A stretch of 64,000 nt of DNA from JAAUTT01 sp963846585 (GTDB lineage: Bacteria; Bacteroidota; Bacteroidia; Bacteroidales; JAAUTT01), in the NCBI GenBank assembly GCA_963846585.1, contig CAWJWO010000019.1:62001-126000 (forward strand), given 5' to 3'. Positions within the stretch are counted from its first letter, which is position 1. Every line of letters starts with the position of its first letter. The position numbers were made by a program, and so were the translations under genes. This document shows positions 18,657 through 28,576 of the stretch, piece after piece. The notes under the pieces are model-generated. The model saw only the letters and a program-made list of their open reading frames with translations, was not told the origin of the DNA and made no database searches.

Positions 18657-19455
18657 GTTTCAGCAGGCAGACAGTATAGTACTTGACGAAGGCAAAAAGG
18701 CATATTTTGCTTCGGATATTCATCTTGGTCTTTATCCTTATGAAAAAAGCCGGGAAAGGGAACTCAGATTTGTTTCCTGGCTGGAAACAATTAAAAAAGA
18801 TGCAGGGGCACTTTTCCTGGTAGGGGATATATTTGATTATTGGTATGAATATAAAAAAGTTACAGCAAGAGGTTTTATACGATTTTTAGGAAAACTTTGT
18901 GAAATTACTGATAGCGATATTCCTGTATATTTCTTTACAGGGAATCATGATGTATGGGTATTTGATTATCTTCCTTCCGAGACCGGAATAAAGGTTTTCA
19001 AAACCCCTTTAGAAATTGTTATTAATAAGAGCAGGTTTTTTGTAGCTCATGGCGATGGGCTCGGCCCGGGTGATTACGGATACAAAATACTTAGAAAGAT
19101 TTTTTACAGTAAATTCCTTCAATTTCTTTTTTCAAAAATCCATCCGAATTATACTTATTCCCTGGGACATACCTGGTCGCGGCATAGTCGTTATTCAAAA
19201 GGACTGGTAACGCCTTTTCTGGGCTTAGATAAAGAATACAATTTACTTTTTGCACAGGATTGCCTTAAAATAAAAGATATAAATTTTTTTATATTTGGTC
19301 ACAGGCATATCCCAATGGACATAAATCTTTCCGAAAATTCCCGTTTAATAAACCTTGGAGAATGGATAAATGCCTGCACTTACGCCGAATTTGACGGGAA
19401 AAACTTATCACTGAAATCTTTTGTGGATAAAGGTGTTAATATTGTCAGGAATTAA
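18643..19455 (+). CDS. lpxH: UDP-2,3-diacylglucosamine diphosphatase-like metallophosphoesterase
   Basis: A 270-residue calcineurin-type phosphoesterase with the metal ligands in order: SDIHLG near 23, GDIFDYW near 61, GNHD near 100, HGDGLGPGDYGY near 133 and FGHRHIPM near 221. This fits LpxH, which splits UDP-diacylglucosamine to lipid X in lipid A synthesis, and its Bacteroidota homologues. No ATG precedes the first strand. The start is a TTG at 18643-18645 that overlaps the previous gene by 14 nt. The symbol is by family resemblance. Confidence 0.85.
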   Translation: MKNYKFQQADSIVLDEGKKAYFASDIHLGLYPYEKSRERELRFVSWLETIKKDAGALFLVGDIFDYWYEYKKVTARGFIRFLGKLCEITDSDIPVYFFTGNHDVWVFDYLPSETGIKVFKTPLEIVINKSRFFVAHGDGLGPGDYGYKILRKIFYSKFLQFLFSKIHPNYTYSLGHTWSRHSRYSKGLVTPFLGLDKEYNLLFAQDCLKIKDINFFIFGHRHIPMDINLSENSRLINLGEWINACTYAEFDGKNLSLKSFVDKGVNIVRN

Positions 19456-19458
19456 TTA

Positions 19459-19665
19459 ATAGTGCAAAGTGCATAGTGAATACTGCATAATTCTCACTGG
19501 AAAGTAAAATCCTTTATTTATAAAATATAAGCTTTGAATCTGGGATGTTATAATTTAATTTAGAGTTTTTTTTAAGTGGATAAAATAATAAAAGCTACCT
19601 TTTGAGCAGCTTTTATTATGAATTATGCAGAAATTTTTCTATGCACTATGCACTATGCACTATTT
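19459..19665. repeat. Inverted TAGTGCA arrays flanking a terminator
   Basis: The left arm 19459-19491 (TAGTGCAAAGTGCATAGTG) starts right after the stop codon of the plus gene. The right arm 19639-19665 (reverse-complement GCACTAT units) overlaps the stop codon of hppA. The two convergent gene ends are thus capped by inverted copies of the same word family, with a conventional hairpin between them. Confidence 0.85.
19585..19619. terminator. Bidirectional intrinsic terminator
   Basis: Perfect 12-bp stem ATAATAAAAGCT (19585-19596) with AGCTTTTATTAT (19608-19619) and an 11-base loop, between convergent genes. The stem has its own A- and T-rich flanks, so it can work in both directions. Confidence 0.75.
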
Positions 19666-22110
19666 CACTATCCGCATCTTATAGAACGACCTCCACACAA
19701 AATAAAGTGCGATTACTAAGAACATGCATCCGATATATGGTGCTGCAGGCCTGAAATCTTTAGAAATTGCTATTTCCATTGCAAGAAGCCCGAATAAGGT
19801 TGTAAACTTAATTATCGGGTTCATAGCAACTGAAGAAGTATCTTTGAACGGATCACCAACTGTATCCCCAACTATTGTTGCATCATGTAAAGGAGTGCCT
19901 TTCATTTTAAGGTCAACTTCCACTACTTTTTTAGCATTATCCCATGCTCCACCTGCATTAGCCATAAATACAGCCTGAAATAATCCAAAAACTGCAATGC
20001 CAATCAGATAAGTAACAAAGAATGAAGCAGCAGCAAATTCAATGGCACTGGTTGGAGCATTCAAATGATCGTAACCTGAAATGAAAGCAAAGGCCAATGC
20101 AAAACAAAATACAGCAGGGAAAATATTCCACATACCCGTTTGAGCGTACTGTGTACAAATTTTAACAACTTCTTTCGATTTTTCTATAGATGCTTTTTTA
20201 TCAGCATCGGGATCGAGGTTGATGTTTTTCTTAATATATTCAACTGCACGATAAGCACCGGTTGTAACAGCCTGGGTTGATGCCCCAGTAAACCAATAAA
20301 TAACAGCTCCACCACATAATAAACCAAAAATAGACCATGGGTTTAATACATTTAGAATTGTTTCAGGTTCAACTCCCAAAACATTTTTAATAACCAGAAT
20401 TATGGAGAAAATCATAGTAGTGGCTCCTACTACAGCCGTACCTATCAATACGGGTTTTGCAGTAGCTTTAAAAGTATTGCCTGCACCGTCATTAGCTTCG
20501 AGGTAATGTTTTGCATTTTCAAAATCAGGTTTAAACCCAAAATCTTTTTCAATTTCCTGAGCTACATTTGGAACTGTTTCAATAAGTGATAATTCATAAA
20601 CTGATTGGGCGTTATCGGTAACAGGCCCATAGCTGTCAACGGCAATTGTAACAGGGCCCATGCCTAATAAACCGAAAGCCACCAAACCAAATGCAAAAAC
20701 CGAAGAATAAATCATTACATGATCCAACCCAAAAGTACTTGCGAAATAAGCAATAAACATGAGGGTAAAAAATACCATGCCAATCCAGAATGCAGAGAAG
20801 TTACCTGCAACAAAACCTGACAGGATAGTAAGCGAAGCACCACCTTCTTTTCCGGCACTAACAACTTCCTGAACGTGGGAAGATTTAGGGCTGGTAAATA
20901 TTTTTGTAAATTCAGGTATCAATGCACCTCCAAGTGTGCCGCAGCTAATAATTGTAGATAATATAATCCAGAGGTTAGGATGGTCAATACCGACGGAAGA
21001 TGACGGACCAACCATGAAAAAGCTTGCAATAAAGGTTACTACTATACTAAATATTGAAGTAATCCAAACCAGGTTAGTAAGCGGTCTTTCAAAATCAAGA
21101 TCCAGTTTTTTACTATATAGGGCCTTGCTTACAAAGTCGTTAATGTAAAAAGATAACACTGAAGTTATTATCATAAGGATACGCATAACAAATATCCAGG
21201 TCAGAAAAGTAGCCTGATAATTAAACCTCATATCATCACTTATTCCTGGAACCATACCTACTGCCAGTACAATGAAAGAAATAAGGGCAACACCGGTTAC
21301 TCCGTAAGTTTCAAAGCCATCAGCAGTAGGTCCTACACTATCACCGGCATTATCACCTGTACAGTCAGCAATAACTCCGGGATTACGTGGATCGTCCTCG
21401 CCAATTTTGAATACAACCTTCATGAGGTCGGATCCGATATCCGCAATTTTAGTAAAAATACCTCCGGCGATACGAAGGGCAGATGCGCCTAATGATTCAC
21501 CTATTGCAAAACCTATAAAACAGGCTCCGGCAATATCACGTGGCATTAGCAGAAGGATAATCAACATCATTATGAGTTCAACGCAAACAAGTACAACTCC
21601 AATGCTCATCCCTGCATTAAGAGGTATAGTCAGTAGTTTAAGAGGTTTACGTTCAAGCGATGAAAAAGCCATACGGCTGTTGGCTAATGTATTCATACGG
21701 ATGCCAAACCAGGCAACTCCATATGATCCTAAAATACCGATTACTGTCCAGGTTAAAATTAACAGCACTCCGCCGATACCCTTATCCTGAAGAAAACCAA
21801 AATAAAAAGTAACGCAGGCGGCAATAATTAAAAACAACCAGATTAAGAATTTTCCCTGCTGTAAAAGATATGTCTTACAGGTTTCAAAAATTATGTGAGA
21901 AACATCAAGCATGGATTTGTGTGCTCTTATTTTTCTAACACGCATAAACTGGTAGAATCCGAATGCCAAACCTAAAACACAGATTACAAACCCCCAGACC
22001 AGCAAATTGTTCTGACCTTCCGTCAGGGTCGGGATTTTTAAATCAGCTTCGCTTGCGAATGTGAGCATTGGCAAAAGCAATGCAGCAATTATAAATATTA
22101 TTTTCTTCAT
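19660..22110 (-). CDS. hppA: Membrane-bound ion-translocating pyrophosphatase
   Basis: An 816-residue membrane protein with about 16 helices that couples pyrophosphate hydrolysis to H+ or Na+ export. The pyrophosphate-binding motifs are clear: EDDPRNPGVIADCTGDNAGD near 235, DSYGPVTDNA near 510, and GDTVGDPFKDT near 760. A cleavable signal-like segment precedes the core (MKKIIFIIAALLLPML). At the K+ site the sequence reads GNTFKATAK, with Lys where K+-dependent enzymes carry Ala. The TAG stop lies within a TAGTGCA repeat unit. It stands alone, with its own promoter near 22210-22240. Confidence 0.93.
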   Translation of the reverse strand: MKKIIFIIAALLLPMLTFASEADLKIPTLTEGQNNLLVWGFVICVLGLAFGFYQFMRVRKIRAHKSMLDVSHIIFETCKTYLLQQGKFLIWLFLIIAACVTFYFGFLQDKGIGGVLLILTWTVIGILGSYGVAWFGIRMNTLANSRMAFSSLERKPLKLLTIPLNAGMSIGVVLVCVELIMMLIILLLMPRDIAGACFIGFAIGESLGASALRIAGGIFTKIADIGSDLMKVVFKIGEDDPRNPGVIADCTGDNAGDSVGPTADGFETYGVTGVALISFIVLAVGMVPGISDDMRFNYQATFLTWIFVMRILMIITSVLSFYINDFVSKALYSKKLDLDFERPLTNLVWITSIFSIVVTFIASFFMVGPSSSVGIDHPNLWIILSTIISCGTLGGALIPEFTKIFTSPKSSHVQEVVSAGKEGGASLTILSGFVAGNFSAFWIGMVFFTLMFIAYFASTFGLDHVMIYSSVFAFGLVAFGLLGMGPVTIAVDSYGPVTDNAQSVYELSLIETVPNVAQEIEKDFGFKPDFENAKHYLEANDGAGNTFKATAKPVLIGTAVVGATTMIFSIILVIKNVLGVEPETILNVLNPWSIFGLLCGGAVIYWFTGASTQAVTTGAYRAVEYIKKNINLDPDADKKASIEKSKEVVKICTQYAQTGMWNIFPAVFCFALAFAFISGYDHLNAPTSAIEFAAASFFVTYLIGIAVFGLFQAVFMANAGGAWDNAKKVVEVDLKMKGTPLHDATIVGDTVGDPFKDTSSVAMNPIIKFTTLFGLLAMEIAISKDFRPAAPYIGCMFLVIALYFVWRSFYKMRIVK

Positions 22111-22209
22111 TGGAAATAATTGTTAATTAATATATAAACACGTTAAATAATTTTAGTAGTTAAATGTGCAAATGCGCTCAATATTTTTTAAGTTTGAAAA
22201 AACAAGGCG

Positions 22210-22240
22210 CTAAATTAGAATTTATGGATTAATAATCAAA
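22210..22240 (-). promoter_or_regulatory. Candidate hppA promoter
   Basis: On the minus strand TTTG (22237-22240) is followed after 19 nt by TAATTTAG (22210-22217). This is one mismatch from the Bacteroidetes TTTG-N19-TAnnTTTG promoter. It lies about 100 bases upstream of the hppA ATG. Confidence 0.5.
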
Positions 22241-22362
22241 ATAAAATAATCAGGCAATTGGATTTAATTTGTAATATTTGTATCTATAAAATGTCATATA
22301 TGAAAAAGCAATTTTTACTAACAACTAAATGGTTAATTATTAATAGAAAAGAAATAGTATCT

Positions 22363-24902
22363 ATGGCAATAAAACATATATTTTTTGTATTCACAATATT
22401 TCCATTTTTGGCACCGGTCCATGCACAGGGAATAAGAACATACTTAACAAGTGCAGCTGGTGTTGTTTGGAAAATTAAACCTCAATCAGACTTAACCGGT
22501 GATAGTACTAAAATTTTTGTTCAGGGATATAATACCGGCGGTTGGGTTAAAGCTACTGTTCCTGGTACAGTTTTTGCCTCATATTGTGATGCAGGAATTG
22601 AAAAGGACCCTAACTACGCTGATAATATTTATAATGTAGATAAAAAGAAGGTATGACCGGAATTTTTGGTACAGAACGGAATTTAAATTATCTCCGGAAT
22701 ATTCTAAAAACAAGGTATGGCTTAATTTCGACGGGGTAAACCGTGATGCAGGGGTGTGGTTAAATGGTGTATTCCTTGGCAAAATAGAAGGATTCGTTCA
22801 ACGGGGCAAATTTGATATAACCGCATATTTGAAAAAAAATGGAGCAAATGTTTTAGCTGTACTTGTTTATGTTCCTCATACACCTTTATCAAACGGGGCA
22901 AGTCCCACATACCTATCCAGTGCGGGATGGGATTGGATGCCCAGCGTTCCTGGCTTAAACAGCGGAATACAGGACAAGGTTTTTTTATCCAATTCCGGGC
23001 CGGTGACACTATCCGATCCATTTATACAAACTATAACAGCTTCTTCAGATTCAGCTAATCTGGCTGTAGATATCGATGTTATAAACAACTCCGATATTAA
23101 ACTAACGGGTGTATTATCCGGTACCATAATTCCATCAGATATTACATTTCTCCCGGGAAGTATCAATTGATCCCGGCGAATTAAAAACAGTTACATTTAA
23201 TTATAATTCAACCTCCGGGCTTAAAATTCAAAAGCCCAGGCTGTGGTGGCCAAACGGGTATGGTGAGCCAAACCTTTATAATTGCAAATTCAGATTTACA
23301 TTAAATAATGTTGAATCGGACCATACAGATGTTAATTTTGGCATTCGTACTGTAGTATGCGATACTACAAAAAAAGTGATGAAAATATATGTGAATGGCG
23401 TCAAAATATTTGTAAAAGGTGGTAGTTGGGGGATGCCCGAATACATGTTACGTTGTGATGCCAAAGAATATGATTTGAAGGTTAGGCTACATAAAGATAT
23501 GAATTTTAATATCATACGTAATTGGATGGGATCAACCACCGATGCTGAATTTTATAATGCCTGCGATAAATATGGAATAATGATATGGGATGAGTTTTGG
23601 CTTAATTCAAGTGGTGGTTTACCGAGAGAATTGAATGTTTTCAATGCGAATTCGATAGAAAAGATTAAACGTTGCCGGAATCATCCATGCATTGTTTTGT
23701 GGTGTGGCGACAACGAAGGTTGGCCCCAACCTCCTTTAAACGGATGGTTACGATCAAATGTGCAGGCTTTCGATACCCGTCATTATCATCCGAATTCCCA
23801 TAGTGAAAGCCTTACAGGAAGCGGTCCATGGACCAATCTGGATCCAAAAGAATATTTTGCAGGTGCCGGGCCTGGACATTGGGGAGGAAACGACGGTTGG
23901 GGAATGCGGAGTGAAATAGGCTCTGCTGTTTTTACCAATATAGAGAGCTTTAAAAAATTTATTCCTTCCGATAAGCTGTGGCCAAGGAATGAAATGTGGG
24001 ATAAACATTTTTATGGGTCCTCAGCTGCAAATGCAGGTCCTGATACATACTACAAATCCATTCAGGACAGGTATGGTATACCTTCAGGTATTGAAGATTT
24101 ATGCAAAAAGGCTCAATTGTTAAATATTGAGACAAATAAAGCCATGTTCGAAGGTTGGGCAGATAACCTCTGGAAAGATGCCACAGGTTTAATTATTTGG
24201 ATGAGTCAATCAGCTTACCCTTCAATGGTATGGCAGACATACGATTATTACTACGATTTTACCGGTGCATACTGGGGAGTCAGGAAAGCTTGTGAACCAG
24301 TTCATATACAATGGAATTTGACAGATAATACTGTAAAAGTAATTAATACTACTACAATCCAATTGCATAGCTATACTGCAGAAGCTGAAGTATATTCTTT
24401 GGATGGGAATTTGTTACCTGATTTATCAAAACTTGCACAGATAGATGTTGCAAATGACTCCCTGCAAACTTGCTTCACTCTAAATTTCCCCAAACAACTA
24501 ATATCTGATATTCAATTTATTAAATTGAAACTTAAAGATGCAAAGGGTAACCTTGTTTCAGATAATTTTTACTGGAGGGGCACAAAATATCTTGATTATA
24601 AAGCTATAAATAAAATGCCGGCAGTCGACCTGAAAGTTACTTCAAAAGTAAAAAAATCAGAAAACAAATGCATTATTATTGCCAGGATCCTGAATCCCGT
24701 AAAATCTCCAGCCATAGCATTGGGGATACATATACAGGTAGTGAATTCAAAAACCGGTGAAAGGGTATTGCCGGTTTTTATGAATGATAATTATTTTTCA
24801 TTATTGAGAGGTGAATCAAAAGATATAAATATAGAATTTGATGAATCGAAACTTAACGGGGCAGAACCTAAATTATTAGCAGAACCTTATAATTATGAAT
24901 AA
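22363..24902 (+). pseudogene. GH2-family exo-glycosidase (beta-mannosidase/glucosaminidase-like), two frameshifts
   Basis: Three frames join into one GH2 enzyme of about 845 residues. Frame 1 starts MAIKHIFFVFTIFPF, a signal peptide ending VHAQG, and stops after NIYNVDKKKV. Removing one base near 22653 joins it to YDRNFWYRTEF and on to NVLAVLVYV. A second extra base near 23149 must be removed to join ITF to SREVSIDPGELKTV. The catalytic half (23376 on) is intact: LWCGDNEGW holds the acid/base Glu and GMRSEIGSAVF the probable nucleophile. It would act on beta-mannosides or glucosaminides outside the cytoplasm. Two lesions suggest a true pseudogene, though indel errors are possible. A later ATG-started remnant alone would lack the sugar-binding domains. 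Confidence 0.85.
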
Positions 24903-25239
24903 ATCAGAGCCAAAATTTTAACATCTTCCATACCGTCAAATCAGGGATGGGGTTTACAGAAATTTGACCTATACTGATAATCTCATGATAGCCGTTATGG
25001 ATTTTACCACTGGTCCGTGGGATGAACCTGAACCCTTTCATTCACATCCTCACGAACAGGTTTCATACGTAGCAGAGGGTGAAATTATTTTTTATTGTGA
25101 AAACAGACCGGAGCAACATTTAATGCCAGGCGATGTTTTTGCAGTACCTTCAGGGGTAAAACATACTATAAAGGCACTTACTGAAAAGGTAAGGATAATT
25201 GATAGTTTTACCCCGGTTCGTGAGGATTTCCTCAAATAG
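24895..25239 (+). pseudogene. Cupin-domain protein with a nonsense codon near its start
   Basis: A small beta-barrel cupin. The metal-binding motif is visible as HSHPHEQVSYVAEGE near residue 53, followed by PGDVFAVPSGVKH, the second cupin motif. The natural start appears to be the ATG at 24895-24897, overlapping the GH2 stop by eight bases. It reads MNKSEPKF, then TAA (24919-24921), then HLPYRQIRDGVYRNL in the same frame. A CAA to TAA change would explain this. A TTG at 24964 could still start a 91-residue cupin lacking its first strand. Such cupins often accompany uronate genes; the substrate is unknown. Confidence 0.72.
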
Positions 25240-25256
25240 TGTCTTTAAGGAAAAGC
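25236..25256 (+). repeat. Single copy of a TAGTGTCTTTAAGG element end
   Basis: The 21 bases starting TAGTGTCTTTAAGGAAAAG resemble the ends of the inverted-repeat element at 37681-37802 (TAGTGTCTCTAAGAAAAGG). No matching reverse-complement end was found in the 340-base spacer that follows, so this may be a one-ended remnant. The rest of 25257-25515 shows no gene, repeat or hairpin that I can support. Confidence 0.45.
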
Positions 25257-25519
25257 GGTAAATCCATAAAAAATTGCCCACGGTACACCACTTTTTTAAG
25301 ATCATTCCAGTAGTATTATTTGGATTTTTCGCCTGGCCCAAAACTGGAAGAAAAAAAATAGGGTAAGACTTTCAGGTTATAACATCCCCATCCTTCTTTT
25401 GGTCGTCTAAGCATGGATCAGGTTGCAATCCTGCAGGACCTTATCCTCTGTGAACGATATTTGTAAAACATAAGTTGAAAGGCGCTTTTGTTAAAATAAA
25501 CTGTATGAAAAGAATTTAG

Positions 25520-25527
25520 TACTTTTG
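25520..25527 (+). promoter_or_regulatory. Candidate -7 box of the HicBA operon
   Basis: TACTTTTG matches TAnnTTTG exactly, 56 bases before the HicB start. No clean TTG is found 19-21 nt upstream, so the assignment rests on one box. Confidence 0.4.
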
Positions 25528-25582
25528 TTAAAAATGTAAATCTGCTGTTTAAATCTTGACTTAACATACTTCAAATTTAACC

Positions 25583-25840
25583 ATGATGAAAAATAAAATA
25601 GATCCCAAAATATTACATCTTCCTATTTTGGTAGAACAGGACGATGATAACGTCTATATTGTAAGTTGTCCTATTTTCAAGGGGTGCCATTCTTATGGTA
25701 ACACGATTGATGAAGCTTTGGAAAATATCAAGGAAGTTATTGATATATGCATTGATGAAGAAAAAGATAAAGTTTCGGATGTTAACAGATTCATCGGATT
25801 CAGGGAAATAGAAGTTTCGTTAAAAGCTACAACAATTTAA
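25583..25840 (+). CDS. HicB-family antitoxin
   Basis: An 85-residue protein with the HicB partial RNase-H-like fold. LPILVEQDDDNVYIVSCPIF forms the first strands, then GCHSYGNTIDEALENIKEVID, where the G-x-T-x-EA-NI pattern is diagnostic. It lacks an obvious C-terminal DNA-binding domain. It should bind and silence the HicA toxin encoded 10 nt downstream. Order is antitoxin first, the reverse of the second pair in this window. Two ATG codons overlap at the start; either is possible. Confidence 0.85.
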   Translation: MMKNKIDPKILHLPILVEQDDDNVYIVSCPIFKGCHSYGNTIDEALENIKEVIDICIDEEKDKVSDVNRFIGFREIEVSLKATTI

Positions 25841-25850
25841 ATGTTAATAA

Positions 25851-26090
25851 ATGCCTCAATTACCTGTAATTAGCGGGAAAGACTTTATAAAATTTCTTCA
25901 AACACATGGGTTTGTTGTAATACGAATAAATGGTTCACATCATCGTTTAAAACATCCTGATGGCAGGGTTACAACTGTTCCCGTACATAAAAATGAAGAC
26001 CTTCCTAAAGGCCTATTACGTAAAATAATCCGTGAAGATTTAGATTTGGACCTTGATCAGTTCCTGGAACTCTTTGATAATTATAAATAG
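25851..26090 (+). CDS. HicA-family mRNA interferase toxin
   Basis: A 79-residue double-stranded-RNA-binding-fold protein. VISGKDFIKFLQTHGF is helix 1 and strand 1. NGSHHRLKHPDGR contains the catalytic histidine of HicA toxins, and TTVPVHKNEDLPKGLLRKII is the conserved second half. Complete and without visible lesions, so this module could be active. It lies within a region where the neighbouring carbohydrate genes are decaying. Confidence 0.88.
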   Translation: MPQLPVISGKDFIKFLQTHGFVVIRINGSHHRLKHPDGRVTTVPVHKNEDLPKGLLRKIIREDLDLDLDQFLELFDNYK

Positions 26091-26217
26091 GAAAACATAG
26101 CATCAAATTAAATTTTTCAAAAACATATACTGACAAATTGACAAAAAGGGCCACAAAACGATAAAAAACAGCGGGTCAAAAACTTAAAGCGCTGATAAAG
26201 AGCAATACAATTGTCCT

Positions 26218-26268
26218 ATAAGATTTAGATCATAATACAACGGAGTTGAATTATGATCTAAATCTTAT
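26218..26268. repeat. Perfect 19-bp palindrome in a 400-base gene-free spacer
   Basis: The arms 26218-26236 and 26250-26268 (starting ATAAGATTTAGATCATAAT) are perfectly complementary. The 13-base loop itself contains CAAC and GTTG. It lies between HicA and the end of the DUF2264 gene, which converge. It has no T tract, so it may be a bidirectional terminator, a protein-binding site or an insertion scar. The rest of 26091-26489 is AT-rich and featureless. Confidence 0.75.
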
Positions 26269-26489
26269 GATAAATAGAAATGGTTTTCTGGCCGTTTTCA
26301 AAATTTGAGAAATGAAGGAAATATTAATTAGTTATTCTATTCTTTTATCTGTTTTGTATAACATTTAACATTAAATAAATATTTCATATATAAATTTTTT
26401 TGAGTTAATAATTTCAATTTCTTGCCCCTAAATGATTTATTTTTAAACCAGCATAACGAAGGCTAAGGACATTATAATCCAAACTCTAA

Positions 26490-28544
26490 TTAGCATGAAC
26501 GGTAGCCGTCTATATTATTGAAATCCACTTCGTATTTTTTATTATTATAAAGGGTAATATTCGCACCTAATGCAGAATATAAAGAAGTGATCTCCATGGT
26601 TTCTATGTTTTTTACCGGTGATAATTCTTCACTTGTCCATTCACTTTCATCCATTTTATGAAGCATAACTGTAATCATAAGTTCCATGGCAGGGTTTTTT
26701 GTTGTTCTCTTTTTATGAGCATATAATACAGTACTTTCATCTGATTCTGCATTCCGGCCCTTGTGTATCAGACTGGCCACTTCATCCCATCCGCTGTAAG
26801 TGATTAATGCCAATCTTCTTCCCGGAACAGATGCGGTTATAGCCTTTTTATTACCATCATTAAACTGATGAATTTCTGCTTTTACCCCTCCAAAATGAGG
26901 CAACCCATAATGTCCCAGGGTCAGTTCATATTCAAATGCCAGACGTGAACGATCAACTCTGATAATACCTCCGGGGATTATTATTTCGGCAAGGTCAATG
27001 ATATATCCTACTCCATTGTTGGGAGGCTTGCGCATAATAGCCTGCCTGTATATTACATCTTTCCTGACGCCGTTATTAAGCATACTTTGAGATGTAGTGT
27101 AAAAAGTATTTTTTTCAGAGTTGTTTTGCAAAGTTAGTCCGGTAAGATAAAAATTTATATCATCACCCCGCAAATCACGAGGATCAAGACTTCTAAAACT
27201 ATATTCCATGGATGTTCCCCCTTGCGGATTATGGTCTTCCCATGGAAAATGAGTGTTATATACAAGTTTGGAATAATTATGGTCATCGTAGTATACTTTA
27301 CCTGGGATTAATTCAGAAGTACCTGTTTTGCCATGATTTACAAGAACCAGGCCTGGATAATCTAGAACAGTCATTTTTGAATTATTCCCGAGTTTTTCCC
27401 AAATCCCTTAATTTTCCCTGGTTGTCCAGAAAGGTGAATCATCAGGCAGTGCCAGACATATAAAGGGTAAAAACATAAGAAACGGACTTCCTGCGCAACT
27501 GTAGTTTTGTAAAACATATTCCACGTGCCTGTAAAATCCCAGGGTCGGAATATCGTTTTCATAAAAATCTTCCCGTGCAACAAACTGAAGTATGGATCCG
27601 GAACAAAGTCTTCTGGCCCAACCCGGATCCAAAGGTGATTTATCCTTCATCATGAAAGAAACCGGAAATCCACCTGAAATCCAAGTCCTGTAACAAATAC
27701 TTCTTGCCCACATATTTATATAACCGTCTCTTGTAAAGAAATTTGTATATGTTTTCATTAATTCCTTTGCAGATCTTTCAATGGTTTCTGCAATTTCAGG
27801 ATAATATTTATCGCCAAATGCCCTGTTCCAGATTGTTAAATAAACAATGAACAGGCTTATAGTGTAATAATTGTAAGTTTGCTCAAGATACCAGCCGTTA
27901 CCTGAATGGTAAGAAGTTACCCATAACAGATGACTTTTTAATAATTCGTCATCGATTTCATAACCATACTTTTTAAGGAAAGAAAGTGTAACTATATTAA
28001 AAATTCTCCAATTGTTTTGGGTTGTCCTGTGATGACCCCATTTTGAAATACAAATTGACATTTCGTCTTTTTGTTGCTGAGTGTAAGTCGACCATATGGT
28101 TTCAGGCATCAATAAAAGTGTTTTAAATAATCCTCCAAACTCGCACGTAAACTGATAAGTGGAGTCGGGTAATTTTCCGGCAATGGCAATGAATTTGAAT
28201 GTCCAGGTGTGAATGCATTATAATATATGCAAACTGTAATAGTCACGTAAATTGATATTCTTTATTTTAGTTTCAGGATCTATATGAATAAGCGGCCCTG
28301 CCAATGTGAAAGTCCTTTCCAGGGCTTCAAAATCTGCGGAACGATAACGCCATTCCGGAGCGTTAGGTTGAGGATACGTTTTTCCTGGAATTTCCGGCAA
28401 ACGGATTGAAGTTTCAATAGAACCGACATGTTTAAAAGCCCTTTCCAATAAATATTTAGCACATTCAATGTAGTGTTTTTTTGTCATTCCGGTATATGGA
28501 CTTAATTTAAAATCCGGGTTGGTTACTTAAAAAGCATTTTTCAT
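26490..28544 (-). pseudogene. DUF2264 protein interrupted by three in-frame stops
   Basis: Nearly all of this 685-codon region reads in one frame. From the ATG at 28542-28544 it goes MKNAF, TAA (28527-28529), then NPDFKLSPYTGMTKKHYI. A second TAA (28218-28220) follows DYYSLHIL. Next to it a short stretch reads better one base off (YNAFTPGHSNSLPLP), before the main frame resumes at KLPDSTYQFTCEFGGLF. A third TAA (27408-27410) splits TREN from GIWEKLGNNSK, where family members have Glu. The rest is DUF2264-like: NNWRIFNIV, EQTYNYYTISLF, INMWARSICYR, AGSPFLMFLPF. DUF2264 proteins occur in polysaccharide loci of Bacteroidota and resemble alpha/alpha-toroid lyases or hydrolases. Confidence 0.8.
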
Positions 28545-28576
28545 TTTATCACCTATTAAATATTTATAATTATTTA

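Noticed and set aside
22258..22362. 35-codon upstream extension of the GH2 protein
   Set aside because: The signal peptide begins at ATG 22363; the extension would bury it.
25150..25341. Minus-strand ORF of 63 residues between cupin and HicB
   Set aside because: Overlaps the cupin 3' end, no recognisable domain, no promoter.
26490..28544. Altered genetic code (TAA as sense)
   Set aside because: TAA ends many intact genes in the window (for example nuoH, gnd, rpsL), so global reassignment is excluded.
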